Positions 24,990 to 34,188 are shown, counted from the stretch's first letter. The stretch is DNA of 64,000 nt from JAFAXD01 sp963833605 (GCA_963833605.1 CAWHYZ010000016.1:62001-126000); one strand, 5' to 3'. Made by a program: numbers and translations. The notes: generated from the letters alone by a model not told the origin.

Positions 24990-26321
24990 ATGCGCATGAG
25001 AAAACTGGTCTTCGGCGCCGCGCTCGCGAGCCTGGTGGGCGCCCCCATCGTGGTATCGCAGGCGTCCGCGCAGGACAGCATTTTTGTTCCGTTGCTGACC
25101 TACCGCACCGGCCCGTTCTCGAACGGCGGCATCCCGATCGCCAACGGCATGCACGACTATCTCGATATGCTGAACGAGCGCGACGGCGGGATCGGCGGCG
25201 TCAAGATCGCGGTCGAGGAATGCGAGACCGGCTACAAGAACGAGAAGGGCGTCGAGTGCTACGAAGCGCTCAAGGGCAAGAAGCCGGTCGTGGTCAACCC
25301 GTATTCAACCGGCATCACGCTGGCGCTCATCCCCAAGGCGTCGGTCGACCGCATTCCGGTGCTGTCGATGGCGTACGGCTTGTCGGCGTCCGCGGTCGGA
25401 CAGGAGTTTCCGTGGATCTTCAACCCGCCGGCCACCTACTGGGACGGCCTGTCGATGATCTTCAAATATATCGGCGACAAGGAAGGCGGGCTCGACAAGC
25501 TCAGGGGCAAGACCATCGGCTACATCTACTTCGACGGTGGTTACGGCCTCGAGCCGGTTCCGCTGCTCGATCAGCTTGCCAAGGATTATGGCTTCGAAGT
25601 CAAGAAATATCCGGTGCCCCCGGCCGATATGCAGAACCAGTCCGGCGTGTGGCTCAATGTGCGCCGCGACCGCCCGGCCTGGATGATCATGTGGGGGTGG
25701 GGTGCGATGAACCCGACCGCCGTCCAGGAGGCCGCCAAGATCAACTACCCGATGGATCATTTCATCGGCATCTGGTGGTCCGGCAGTGAGGACGATGCAC
25801 GGCCCGCAGGCCCGGGCGGCAAAGGCTATCTGTCGCTCAACTTCAACAGCGTGGGCGCCAACTATCCGGCGATCCAGGACATCGTCAAAAACGTGATCGA
25901 CAAGGGCAAGAGCCAGACCCCGAAGGACAAGGTCGGCGAGAACTTCTACAACCGCGGCGTCATGAACTCGGTGATCGTCGCCGAGGCGATCCGCAACGCT
26001 CAGCAACTGACCGGCAAGAAGGTGGTCAACGCTGAGGACGTGCGTCGCGGCTTCGAGACCCTCAAGATCACCGCGGCGCGCTGGAAGGAACTTGGGCTCG
26101 ACGGCTTTGCCGCGCCGATCGACGTGACCTGCACCGATCACAACGGCCACCACTCGGCCTTCGCGCAGCAATGGGATGGCACCAAGTGGGTGAAGGTTTC
26201 CGATTGGATCACGCCCATGAAGGACAAGGTGCAGCCGCTGCTCGACGCCGCCGCCAAGGACTACGTGACCAAGAACCAGCCCTGGCCGAAGCGCACCGAG
26301 GCCTGCGACAAGTCGTCGTAA
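24990..26321 (+). CDS. livK: Periplasmic substrate-binding protein of Liv-type transporter
   Basis: A 443-residue type I periplasmic binding protein. Residues 1-27 are a signal ending SQASAQ. The mature part starts DSIFVPLLTYRTGPFSNGG and has the ligand-fold landmarks INERDGGIGGVKI-like LNERDGGIGGVKI, NPYSTGITLALIPKAS and the hinge region AWMIMWGWGAMNPTA. The substrate pocket has many aromatic residues (W, Y), in keeping with an aromatic or bulky ligand, but the ligand cannot be read directly. ATG at 24990 follows AGAGGGAGAAACGTA. Cysteines near the end (TCTDHN; EACDKSS) may be bridged. Confidence 0.85.
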   Translation: MRMRKLVFGAALASLVGAPIVVSQASAQDSIFVPLLTYRTGPFSNGGIPIANGMHDYLDMLNERDGGIGGVKIAVEECETGYKNEKGVECYEALKGKKPVVVNPYSTGITLALIPKASVDRIPVLSMAYGLSASAVGQEFPWIFNPPATYWDGLSMIFKYIGDKEGGLDKLRGKTIGYIYFDGGYGLEPVPLLDQLAKDYGFEVKKYPVPPADMQNQSGVWLNVRRDRPAWMIMWGWGAMNPTAVQEAAKINYPMDHFIGIWWSGSEDDARPAGPGGKGYLSLNFNSVGANYPAIQDIVKNVIDKGKSQTPKDKVGENFYNRGVMNSVIVAEAIRNAQQLTGKKVVNAEDVRRGFETLKITAARWKELGLDGFAAPIDVTCTDHNGHHSAFAQQWDGTKWVKVSDWITPMKDKVQPLLDAAAKDYVTKNQPWPKRTEACDKSS

Positions 26322-26356
26322 CCCGAAGCGACGCTTCGCCACAGCCACAGCGCCTA

Positions 26357-26380
26357 CCTCTCCCCGCCCGCGGGGAGAGG
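26357..26380. repeat. Short GC-rich hairpin between livK and livF
   Basis: Perfect 10-bp arms CCTCTCCCCG (26357-26366) and CGGGGAGAGG (26371-26380) with a 4-base loop. No T-run follows, so read-through into livF is expected. It resembles the short CTCCCC/GGGGAG palindromes at 40006-40137 and 57528-57553. It might act as an mRNA stabiliser after the abundant binding-protein message. Confidence 0.6.
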
Positions 26381-26395
26381 TGAAGGAGGGACCGC

Positions 26396-27244
26396 GTGTC
26401 GGCCGCAACAAAAACCCGCGTCGAGCCGGCGGCAGCTGCCGCAGCCACCATTCTCTCCCTCAACAATATCGAGGTTGTGTACGACCACGTCATCCTGGTC
26501 CTCAAGGGCGTGTCACTGGACGTTCCGCGCGGGCAGATTGTGGCGCTGCTCGGCGCCAATGGGGCGGGCAAGACCACGACGCTGAAGGCGATTTCGAACT
26601 TGCTCAACGCCGAGCGCGGCGAGGTCACCAAGGGTGCGATTGTGTTCGACGGCGCCGAGGTGCAGGCGCTCTCGCCCAACGAACTGGTGCGCCGCGGTTG
26701 CATCCAGGTGATGGAAGGCCGGCACTGCTTCGCTCATCTCACGATCGAGGAGAACCTGCTGACCGGCGCCTTCACCCGCCGCGACGGCACGGCGGCCATC
26801 CGCCACGACATCGAGCGCGTCTATTCCTATTTTCCGCGCATCAAGGCGCGCGCGGACGCACTTGCGGGCTATACGTCGGGCGGCGAGCAGCAGATGTGCG
26901 CCATCGGCCGCGCCCTCATGTCGCGGCCGCAGATGATTCTGCTCGACGAGCCATCGATGGGATTGGCCCCGCAGGTGGTCGAGGAAATCTTCGAAATTGT
27001 CAAAAGCCTGAACGAACGGGAAGGGGTGTCGTTCCTGCTGGCCGAGCAGAACACCTACATGGCGCTCAAATACGCGCAGCACGGCTACATCCTGGAGAAC
27101 GGCCGTGTGGTGATGGACGGCGACGCCAAGGCATTGGCCGAGAACTCCGACGTGAAGGAGTTCTACCTCGGAATCGCCGAGGGCAAGCGCAAGTCGTTCC
27201 GCGACGCGAAGCACTATAAACGGCGCAAGCGCTGGCTGGCGTAG
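26396..27244 (+). CDS. livF: LivF-type ABC transporter ATPase
   Basis: A 282-residue ATPase, second nucleotide-binding subunit of the importer. Walker A GANGAGKTT (about 53-61), signature TSGGEQQMCAIGRALMSRP, Walker B MILLDEPSMGLAP and switch region LLAEQNTYMALK match LivF. The C-terminus carries a basic tail (YKRRKRWLA), longer than in E. coli LivF. GTG at 26396 follows GAAGGAGGGACC. It lies 74 bases after livK. Confidence 0.88.
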   Translation: MSAATKTRVEPAAAAAATILSLNNIEVVYDHVILVLKGVSLDVPRGQIVALLGANGAGKTTTLKAISNLLNAERGEVTKGAIVFDGAEVQALSPNELVRRGCIQVMEGRHCFAHLTIEENLLTGAFTRRDGTAAIRHDIERVYSYFPRIKARADALAGYTSGGEQQMCAIGRALMSRPQMILLDEPSMGLAPQVVEEIFEIVKSLNEREGVSFLLAEQNTYMALKYAQHGYILENGRVVMDGDAKALAENSDVKEFYLGIAEGKRKSFRDAKHYKRRKRWLA

Positions 27245-27330
27245 ATGGGGCAGGTGGCGGTTATCGGGGCCGTCCTCCGAGACGCATCTCCGCGCTCGGC
27301 TCCTCATGACAAGGCCGGGCCGAATTCGAA

Positions 27331-27379
27331 GACCTCGTCCTGAGGAGCGAGGCCGAAGGCCGAGCTTCTCGAAGGACGG
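27331..27379. repeat. Intergenic imperfect palindrome (GTCCTGAGGAGC type)
   Basis: Arms GTCCTGAGGAGC (27337-27348) and GCTTCTCGAAGGAC (27364-27377) surround an inner GAGGCC-GAA-GGCC hairpin. It lies between livF and the ligase-like gene. Such 'cctgaggagc...ctcgaaggac' palindromes are a familiar scattered repeat in Bradyrhizobium-type genomes; that is recollection, not a search result. Confidence 0.55.
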
Positions 27380-27404
27380 CCAAGATAAGATATGGCTCAA
27401 TCAC

Positions 27405-28637
27405 ATGTCCGATCACTTCGACACTCTCGAAACCCGCGATCCCGCGCAACGCGCGCGCGAGCAATTCGCCCAGCTCCCGAACATCGTCGCCAACGCGATG
27501 CGCGCGCCCGGCTGGGCGAAGCATCTCGCCGGCATCGACCCGGCGGCCGTCACGAGCCGCGCCGCGCTCGCCAAACTGCCGCTCCTGCGCAAATCCGACC
27601 TGCCGGCGCTGCAGAAACAAATGCCACCGTTCGGCGGGTTCAACGTGATCGCGCCGGGCACGGCGCGGCATTTGATGATGTCGCCTGGGCCGATCTTCGA
27701 GCCCGAAGGTCAGGGCGAAGACATGGCCGGCGTCGCGCGCGCGCTCTACGCCGCCGGCGTCCGCGCCAACGACATTGTGCACAACGCGTTCTCGTATCAT
27801 CTCACACCCGGCGCGTGGATGCTCGATGCCGGCGCGCGTGCGCTCGGCTGCGCGGTCATTCCGGGCGGGGTGGGCAACACCGAGCAGCAGGTCGAAGCCA
27901 TCGCGCATCTGCGCGCGAACGCCTACACCGGTACGCCGGATTTTCTGAAAATCCTGCTCGATACCGCGCAGAAATCAGGCAAGGACATATCTTGCCTCAC
28001 CCGCGGTCTCGTCTCAGGTGCCGCATTGCCGGGGTCGCTGCGTGACGAATTGACCGGACGCGGCCTTATGGTGCTGCAATGCTATGCGGTCGCCGAGACC
28101 GGCGTCATCGCCTATGAAAGCGCCGCGCGCGCCGGCATGGTGGTCAATGAGAATCTGCTGATCGAGATCGTGCGACCTGGAACCGGCGATCCGGTGCCCG
28201 AGGGCGAGGTTGGTGAAGTCGTGGTCACCACCTTCAATCCCGATTACCCGATGATCCGGCTCGCCACAGGCGATCTCTCAGCCGTGATGACCGGCGTGTC
28301 GCCATGCGGGCGCACCAATATGCGCATCCGCGGGTGGATGGGACGCGCCGATCAGACGACCAAGATCAAAGGGATGTTTGTACGGCCGGAACAAATCGCC
28401 GAACTTGCCCGCCGCCATCCCGAGCTTGCGCGCGTGCGCCTCACGGTGGCGCGGGCCGGGGAGCAGGACGCCATGACGTTGAAGGCCGAATGCGCCAACC
28501 CAGCGCCGACGCTCACCGACGCTGTCACAGCAACGCTTGTGGCGGTAACCAAGCTGCGCGGTGATGTGGTTCTGGTTGCACCGGGAAGCCTGCCTAATGA
28601 CGGCAAGGTGATCGCGGACGAACGTCCAGCAGGGTAG
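27405..28637 (+). CDS. Phenylacetate-CoA ligase-like protein, P-loop degenerate
   Basis: A 410-residue protein resembling PaaK-type adenylate-forming ligases. Recognisable are the mid-domain NAFSYHLTPGAWMLDAGARALG, the acceptor motif CYAVAETGVIAYE, IRLATGDLSAV, and the hinge GWMGRADQTTKIKGMFVRP. The usual P-loop (SSGTTG) is replaced by MMSPGPIFEPEG, and the final catalytic lysine region is weak. It may therefore bind but not adenylate, or use a changed mechanism. ATG at 27405 is the first fitting start. It closes the transporter cluster and may act on its substrate. Confidence 0.75.
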   Translation: MSDHFDTLETRDPAQRAREQFAQLPNIVANAMRAPGWAKHLAGIDPAAVTSRAALAKLPLLRKSDLPALQKQMPPFGGFNVIAPGTARHLMMSPGPIFEPEGQGEDMAGVARALYAAGVRANDIVHNAFSYHLTPGAWMLDAGARALGCAVIPGGVGNTEQQVEAIAHLRANAYTGTPDFLKILLDTAQKSGKDISCLTRGLVSGAALPGSLRDELTGRGLMVLQCYAVAETGVIAYESAARAGMVVNENLLIEIVRPGTGDPVPEGEVGEVVVTTFNPDYPMIRLATGDLSAVMTGVSPCGRTNMRIRGWMGRADQTTKIKGMFVRPEQIAELARRHPELARVRLTVARAGEQDAMTLKAECANPAPTLTDAVTATLVAVTKLRGDVVLVAPGSLPNDGKVIADERPAG

Positions 28638-28668
28638 CGCAAGTACCGATGTGAAGTTCACGAGTGTC

Positions 28669-29700
28669 ATGAGTGATTCGGTAATTCCTGCGCCGCCCCA
28701 ATCCGATAACCGCATCGGCGTATTGCTGGTCAATCTCGGCAGCCCGGACGCGGCCGAGCCAGCGGCAGTCCGGCGCTATTTGCGCGAGTTCCTCTCCGAC
28801 CCGCGGGTGATCGAGGATCAGGGGCTCGTCTGGAAGTTCGTTCTAAACGCCATCATCCTGACCACGCGCCCGCGCCGGCGCGCGCGCGACTATGCCAAGA
28901 TCTGGAACGCCGCCGACAACGAGGCGCCGCTCAAGACCATTACGCGGGCACAGGCCAACAAGCTGGCAGCAAGCTTCGGCGCCGATGGCGCAGGCGTGCT
29001 GGTCGATTGGGCGATGCGATATGGCGCGCCCCCGATTGCCGAACGTGTCGAGGCGCTGCTGGCGCAGGGCTGCGATCGCCTGCTCGTGGTGCCGCTCTAT
29101 CCGCAATATGCCGCTGCCACCACTGCGACGGTCGGCGATGAAGTCTTCCGGGTGCTCGCGCGGCTGCGCCGCCAGCCGGCGCTGCGGATCGCCGCGCCCT
29201 ACTATGACGATGCGACCTATATCGATGCGCTCGCGTCCTCATTACAGGGTGCGTTGGCGAAACTTGCGTTCACGCCCGACATGATCCTCGCCTCGTTTCA
29301 CGGCATTCCCAAAACCTACGCCGAGCAGGGCGACCCCTATCCGCAGCAATGCCACGAGACCGTCCGGCTGCTGCGCACGAAGCTTCACGCCAATCCGGGC
29401 AAACTGATGCTGACGTTTCAATCCCGCTTCGGGCGTGCCGAATGGCTCACGCCCTATACCGACGAGACCATTGTGCGGCTCGCCCGCGAGGGCCTCAAGA
29501 ATCTCGTTGTCATCATGCCGGGCTTTGCGGCCGACTGCCTGGAGACGTTGGAAGAGATCGCAATCGAGAACGCCGATATCTTTCGCCGCAACGGAGGCGT
29601 CAACTTCTTTGCGGTGCCGTGCCTCAACGACAGCGATGCCGGGATGGCGGTGCTTCGTGCGGTGGTCGGGCGCGAGCTGGGTGGATGGTCTTCGATGTGA
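28669..29700 (+). CDS. hemH: Ferrochelatase
   Basis: Inserts ferrous iron into protoporphyrin IX, the last step of protohaem synthesis. The protein is about 343 residues. The family signature is SFHGIPKTYAEQGDPY with the catalytic histidine (H217 counted from an upstream GTG at 28651). The C-terminal acidic site is CLETLEEIAIE. The N-terminal GVLLVNLGSPDAAE is diagnostic. ATG at 28669 is used; the upstream GTG would add six residues, and neither has a strong ribosome site. The haem-rich Sox island would need its product, but the two are not in one operon. Confidence 0.93.
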   Translation: MSDSVIPAPPQSDNRIGVLLVNLGSPDAAEPAAVRRYLREFLSDPRVIEDQGLVWKFVLNAIILTTRPRRRARDYAKIWNAADNEAPLKTITRAQANKLAASFGADGAGVLVDWAMRYGAPPIAERVEALLAQGCDRLLVVPLYPQYAAATTATVGDEVFRVLARLRRQPALRIAAPYYDDATYIDALASSLQGALAKLAFTPDMILASFHGIPKTYAEQGDPYPQQCHETVRLLRTKLHANPGKLMLTFQSRFGRAEWLTPYTDETIVRLAREGLKNLVVIMPGFAADCLETLEEIAIENADIFRRNGGVNFFAVPCLNDSDAGMAVLRAVVGRELGGWSSM

Positions 29701-29799
29701 ACTATTTTTGCAGCGCACAGCGGCTAACGCACAGGCGCGTGAACAGACATTGCGGGCCGGGTGAGTGCGTACACCACGCCCCGCCAAGATAGGTGACTG

Positions 29800-30090
29800 C
29801 TACTGCGTGCAGGACTGATCCGCCTTCTGCGGTCTCCAGTACGCGCGGCCCATGTTGTTGATTCCGGGCGGCGGCGAATCGTTCGGCCCCGCGCAGACAT
29901 TGGCCTGCCGACCCTCACATGAAAACGCGCCGATCGAATAGGCCTCGTTGCGGAAGATGCAGAAGTTCTTGAGATCGTCCGGCTTGACGACATCGAAGAA
30001 GCTCTTGCCGGCGTCCTGCATGCGCTCCTGGGCGAGCGCCGGCTGGGCCAATACCAGGGCAAGCGTGACGAAAGCGGTCGCGCGGATCAT
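29800..30090 (-). CDS. Small exported cysteine-containing protein
   Basis: A 96-residue protein with a clear signal peptide (residues 1-20, ending ALAQ). The mature part has four cysteines (FCIFRNEAYSIGAFSCEGRQANVCAG and a final SCTQ), which could form two disulfides. The pattern of an aromatic residue followed by SIGAF and a later G..NVC recalls the DUF1496 family of small periplasmic proteins, but the match is loose. It starts just before the kdsD stop region and runs in the same direction, 24 bases after kdsD. Function unknown. Confidence 0.65.
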   Translation of the reverse strand: MIRATAFVTLALVLAQPALAQERMQDAGKSFFDVVKPDDLKNFCIFRNEAYSIGAFSCEGRQANVCAGPNDSPPPGINNMGRAYWRPQKADQSCTQ

Positions 30091-30114
30091 GTGATTCTCC
30101 AGTTGCTTGAAAAT

Positions 30115-31113
30115 TCACGCCACCCCTGCACGCAGCAGGTCGTGCAGATGGATGATCCCGATCGGGACCCCCCGTTCGATCACGAACAGCGCCGTGATCT
30201 TCGACGAGTTCAGGAGTTCGAGCACCTCGCTTGCGAGCGCATCGGGACGCACCGTCTTCGGCGTTCTGGTCATCACTTCGTCGACCTTGAGCTCGAGCAG
30301 GTCGGGGCGCATCTTGCGGCGCAGATCGCCGTCGGTGATAATCCCAACAAGGCGCCCGCGGTCGACAATTCCCACGCAGCCGAACCCCTTGGCAGTCATT
30401 TCGACCAGCGCGTCCGCCATCGTGGCGCCGAGTGGCGTCAGCGGAATCTTCCCAGCGCCGTGCATGAGGTCGCGCACGGACTTGAGCGCTGCGCCGAGCC
30501 GTCCGCCCGGATGCAGCGCCCCGAAATCGAGTGCCGTAAATCCGCGGCTTTCCAGAAGCGCAATCGCGAGCGCGTCGCCGAGCGCAAGCTGCATCAGCGA
30601 CGACGTGGTCGGCGCCAGGTTGTGTGGGCAGGCTTCCCGCGCCTGCGGCAACGCAAGCACCACGTCGGCGGCCTTGGCGAGCGTCGAGCCCGCGTCGGCG
30701 GTGACGGCGATCAGCCCGATGCGATGCCGGCGCGAATAGTCGATCAGGTTCTTGAGCTCGACGGTTTCGCCGGACCAGGACAGCGCCATGATCACGTCGT
30801 CGGCGGTGATCATGCCGAGGTCGCCGTGGCTGGCCTCGGCCGGATGCACGAACAGCGCCGGCGTTCCGGTCGACGACAGTGTGGCGGCGATCTTGTGCCC
30901 GACGTGCCCGGACTTGCCCATGCCGGTGACGACCACCCGGCCGCGCGCCGCGCGGATCGCGTCGACGGCCGCAGTGAACGCGGTGCTAAGCCCGTCTTGC
31001 ATGGCGGCTGAAAGCGCTGCGATCCCACCGGCCTCTGCTTCGAGCGTGCGCAACCCGGACAGGATCAGCCCCGATGGCTGGGTCGGCTGGTGATGTGCCT
31101 TGTGTCTCGGCAT
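30115..31113 (-). CDS. kdsD: Arabinose-5-phosphate isomerase (KdsD/KpsF)
   Basis: Converts ribulose 5-phosphate to arabinose 5-phosphate, the first committed step to Kdo for lipopolysaccharide. The 332-residue protein has an N-terminal SIS sugar-isomerase domain (VVVTGMGKSGHVGHKIAATLSSTG, split here as GMGKSGHVG and ATLSSTGTPALFVHPAEA), and two C-terminal CBS domains (about 210-330; ATMADALVEMTAKGFGCVGI and ITDGDLRR). The active-site histidine is expected in HPAEASHGDLGM. Start ATG at 31113 lies only 10 bases from a bipartite repeat element, so its promoter must lie inside or beyond the repeat. Confidence 0.92.
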   Translation of the reverse strand: MPRHKAHHQPTQPSGLILSGLRTLEAEAGGIAALSAAMQDGLSTAFTAAVDAIRAARGRVVVTGMGKSGHVGHKIAATLSSTGTPALFVHPAEASHGDLGMITADDVIMALSWSGETVELKNLIDYSRRHRIGLIAVTADAGSTLAKAADVVLALPQAREACPHNLAPTTSSLMQLALGDALAIALLESRGFTALDFGALHPGGRLGAALKSVRDLMHGAGKIPLTPLGATMADALVEMTAKGFGCVGIVDRGRLVGIITDGDLRRKMRPDLLELKVDEVMTRTPKTVRPDALASEVLELLNSSKITALFVIERGVPIGIIHLHDLLRAGVA

Positions 31114-31122
31114 CCGATTTCG

Positions 31123-31289
31123 CTAGTGTGGTGGATTTGAAGTTCCTATCATTCTTGCGGCACGCTCGTCATAGGAACTTCAAATCCAAAACCACACGAG
31201 AGTCATATGTTTGCTAGTGGCCCTTTGATTCCGAAGTTCGCTCCAGAAGGTGCGGCAGGATAAAGCGAACTTCGGAATCGGGACACTAG
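31123..31289 (-). repeat. Bipartite palindromic element, copy 1
   Basis: Two different hairpins in a row. Hairpin A (31123-31200) starts CTAGTGTGG and has inner arms GGATTTGAAGTTCCTAT and ATAGGAACTTCAAATCC. Hairpin B (31214-31289) has arms ATTCCGAAGTTCGCT and AGCGAACTTCGGAAT and ends in CTAG. The short spacer, read on the minus strand, is CAAACATATGACT. On the minus strand the order is B-spacer-A, as in copies 2 and 3. It fills most of the gap between galU and kdsD. Confidence 0.85.
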
Positions 31290-31332
31290 CCCCAAACCTA
31301 GCACAGGCCGACACGATACCGCGACGCCCCAC

Positions 31333-32205
31333 CTATCCCAGCAGCCGCTTGATCTCATCGCGCAGCGCCCCTGCCATATCCTCGCGCGCGAGCGCATAGG
31401 CGACATTGGCGGTCAGAAACCCGATCTTGGAGCCGCAGTCGAAGGTCTTGCCCTCGACTTTCAGTCCAAAGAAGGGCTGCAGTTGCGCCAGTCGCAGCAT
31501 GGCGTCGGTCAGCTGGATCTCACCGCCGGCGCCGCGCGTCTGCGTGCCTAGGAGGTCGAGCACTTCCGGCTGCAGGATGTAGCGGCCGATGATGCTGAGG
31601 TTGGAGGGCGCGTCCTCGACCTGCGGCTTTTCAATCATGCTGGTGATCTGAAACGCGCGGCCGTTCTGCTTGCCGACGCCGACGATGCCGTACATGGAGA
31701 CGCGCTCGCGCGGCACTTCCTCGACCGCGATCAGGTTGGCCTTCTCGCCCAGGCTTCGATAGGCGTCGATCATCTGTGCCAGGCACCCGCGCTTGGCCTG
31801 AACCAGTACGTCGGGCAATAGCAGTGCGAACGGTTCGCGCCCGATGATCTCGCGCGCGCACCAGACCGCATGCCCGAGTCCGAGCGGTGACTGCTGGCGG
31901 GTGAAGCTCATCTGGCCCGGCTCGGGTAGCTCGGCGGCAAGCACCTGCAGGTCGTTGTAGCGGCGCTTTTCCGTAAGTGTCGTTTCGAGTTCGAACTGAC
32001 GGTCGAAATGGTCCTCGATGACGCCTTTGTTGCGTCCGGTCACGAAGATGAAATGCTCAATTCCGGCTTCGCGTGCCTCGTCGACCACGTGCTGGATGAG
32101 CGGTCGGTCGACGACGGTGAGCATCTCTTTGGGCATCGCCTTGGTGGCGGGAAGAAAGCGGGTGCCGAGGCCGGCGACCGGTAGAACAGCTTTGCGTATC
32201 GGCAT
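31333..32205 (-). CDS. galU: UTP-glucose-1-phosphate uridylyltransferase
   Basis: A 290-residue nucleotidyltransferase that makes UDP-glucose for polysaccharides and lipopolysaccharide. The N-terminal signature is AVLPVAGLGTRFLPATKAMPKEML, read here as PVAGLGTRFLPATKAMPKE. The catalytic region includes EKPQVEDAPSNLSIIGRY, and the sugar-binding part GGEIQLTDAM and GKTFDCGSKIGFL. ATG at 32205 is used; the in-frame start 42 bases upstream adds a non-conserved stretch. The neighbour kdsD also serves cell-envelope sugar metabolism. Confidence 0.93.
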   Translation of the reverse strand: MPIRKAVLPVAGLGTRFLPATKAMPKEMLTVVDRPLIQHVVDEAREAGIEHFIFVTGRNKGVIEDHFDRQFELETTLTEKRRYNDLQVLAAELPEPGQMSFTRQQSPLGLGHAVWCAREIIGREPFALLLPDVLVQAKRGCLAQMIDAYRSLGEKANLIAVEEVPRERVSMYGIVGVGKQNGRAFQITSMIEKPQVEDAPSNLSIIGRYILQPEVLDLLGTQTRGAGGEIQLTDAMLRLAQLQPFFGLKVEGKTFDCGSKIGFLTANVAYALAREDMAGALRDEIKRLLG

Positions 32206-32484
32206 GACCGTAAGTGCGGGTGCTGTTGATCGGAGCGGGCGGACCAAACCACGGCCTCAGGGGCAAGTCTACAGGTGTAGTTGGATGGCGCGCGTCAGGA
32301 GCGATGGCGAAATCCGCCAGAAACGCTGTTCCCGCATGGCGCTGCGCTTCATCCTGGCGACAGTCCGAATCCGCGCTCCTGACCGCTTCCTGATTCCGGC
32401 CCCCTGATTTCGCCACGATTAAGCGTCTTCTAACCAGTTTGCGCCTCTATGGATGGAGCCGTTGCGGCCAGGGGTGTGTGTCCA

Positions 32485-33816
32485 ATGTCGAAGCTGTTCT
32501 GGACAAGCAGTGTCGTGCTGGCGGCGGCCCTCTTCGCCGGTCCGGCTGCGGCGCAGGGCCTTGATCTGCGCAATCTGTTCGGCCAGCCGACCGCGACACC
32601 CTCGCCGGCCGCGTCCGGCACGCCCGAATGGAGCGGCGAGTCGGGCGCCTCAGGCCATCCCTTGATGACCGCCGACGCGATCCGCGCGGCCGCCGCCAAT
32701 TTCAGGAATTGCGTCGCCGGCATGTGGCCGGAAGCCGCACGCCGCGGCGTGTCGCAGGCGACCTTCGAAGCCGCAACCCGCGACCTCACCCCTGACCTGC
32801 GGATCATGGATCTGCTCGATCAGCAGCCGGAATTTACCAAGGCGTTCTGGGACTATCTCGACATTCTGGTGACGGATGCCCGCATCCAGCGCGGACGTGA
32901 GCTGCTCACTCAATACAAGTCGGTGTTCGACGCGGTCGAGAAAGCCTACGGGGTCGATCGCCGGATCGTGGCGGCGATCTGGGGCGTGGAATCGAATTAC
33001 GGCACCATGGGCGGCGATCGGCCGGTGTTGCGTTCAACCGCGACCCTCGCCTGCATCGGCCGTCGTCAGGCCTATTTTCGCGATGAGTTTCTGTCCACGC
33101 TGGAAATCCTGCATCGCGGCGATGTTTCGCCCGATGCGCTCAAGGGCTCGTGGGCGGGAGCCTTCGGCCCGACTCAGTTCATGCCGAGCAGCTTCAAGCG
33201 CTTCGCGGTCGATTTCGACGGTGATGGCCGGCGCGACGTCGTGAATTCGGTCGCAGACGTCATTGCCTCCACCGCCAACAACCTCAAAGTCGATGGTTGG
33301 GTGCCAGGCCAGACCTGGGGATATGAAGCGGTCGTGCCAGCGACTTTCAATTTCATGCTCGCGGACCGTTCGCGCCCGCTCACGATCGGCGACTGGGCCA
33401 AACTCGGCATCACGCGCGCGGGCGGCAAGCCGTTCCCGCGGCTGGGCGATCGCGCCTATCTGCTGGTTCCGGCCGGCGTGCGCGGTCCGGCATTCCTGAT
33501 GCTGCAGAATTTCCGCGTCATCATGAAATACAATCCGGCTGAGGCCTATGCGCTCGCCATCGGCCATCTGGCCGATCGGTTGCGCGGCGATCCCCCGTTC
33601 GTGCAGCCGTGGCCGCGCGACGAGCGGGTGCTCTCGCTGGCCGAGCGCTATGAACTGCAGCAGCACCTTGCCAGCCGCGGTTTCGACGTGGGTGAGCCCG
33701 ACGGGCGCCTGGGCGGAAAATCGCGCTCGGCGATCATGAAGTACCAGGCCTCGGTCGGCCTGCCGCCGGACGGTTTCGCGTCCGCCTCGGTGCTTGATCG
33801 ATTGCGCGGGCGCTAG
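32485..33816 (+). CDS. Lytic murein transglycosylase with peptidoglycan-binding domain
   Basis: A 443-residue exported MltB-like enzyme that cleaves peptidoglycan glycosidic bonds with 1,6-anhydro ring formation. Signal peptide at 1-24. The SLT_2-type domain (about 65-370) has the catalytic glutamate E169 in IWGVESNYGT, and GAFGPTQFMPSSFKRFAVDFDGDGRRD (here cut: GPTQFMPSSF, DFDGDGRRD). The C-terminal domain (about 380-440) is a PG_binding_1 repeat (LQQHLASRGFDVGEPDGRLGG). ATG at 32485 follows AGGGG and starts the signal peptide directly. Confidence 0.9.
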   Translation: MSKLFWTSSVVLAAALFAGPAAAQGLDLRNLFGQPTATPSPAASGTPEWSGESGASGHPLMTADAIRAAAANFRNCVAGMWPEAARRGVSQATFEAATRDLTPDLRIMDLLDQQPEFTKAFWDYLDILVTDARIQRGRELLTQYKSVFDAVEKAYGVDRRIVAAIWGVESNYGTMGGDRPVLRSTATLACIGRRQAYFRDEFLSTLEILHRGDVSPDALKGSWAGAFGPTQFMPSSFKRFAVDFDGDGRRDVVNSVADVIASTANNLKVDGWVPGQTWGYEAVVPATFNFMLADRSRPLTIGDWAKLGITRAGGKPFPRLGDRAYLLVPAGVRGPAFLMLQNFRVIMKYNPAEAYALAIGHLADRLRGDPPFVQPWPRDERVLSLAERYELQQHLASRGFDVGEPDGRLGGKSRSAIMKYQASVGLPPDGFASASVLDRLRGR

Positions 33817-34188
33817 GCCTTGGACCCGGCGGCCTCACGGGTGCTGCGACGCGGGGCCAGAGCCACAGCCAAGACTGGTGGGGTAGGGCAGCATTTTCAC
33901 TAGTGTCCCGCTTCCGAAGTTCGTCACACCTTGCAGCACACTCGACAGAACTTCGGAATCGAACGGACACTAGCAAATCTATGATTCTAGTGTGGTTTTG
34001 GATTTGGAGTTGCTACGCGAGCGTGCGGCAAGAATCATCGGAACTGCAAATCCACCACACTAGGGGACCCAGGCTCTTCGCTCCCCCGGCCCCCCCTGAA
34101 ATGACGGCGGCGGCACCCGACCGCCCTTCAAGTTGACACGTTCCCCATGCTATTACGGTATCGGGAGTACCCGAGACGGGCAGAAACG
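33817..34188. other. Intergenic region holding element copy 2
   Basis: This 372-base gap between two rightward genes is largely the bipartite repeat at 33900-34063. The stretch from 34064 to 34188 is C-rich and then carries the probable ribosome site for the next gene. No promoter can be placed with confidence. Confidence 0.4.
33900..34063 (+). repeat. Bipartite palindromic element, copy 2
   Basis: Hairpin B (33900-33973) runs from CTAGTGTCCCG to GGACACTAG with arms TTCCGAAGTTCG and GAACTTCGGAA. The spacer is CAAATCTATGATT (33974-33986). Hairpin A (33987-34063) runs from CTAGTGTGG to CCACACTAG with arms GGATTTGGAGTTGC and GGAACTGCAAATCC. Same order and similar spacer as copy 3, opposite orientation to copy 1. 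Confidence 0.87.
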
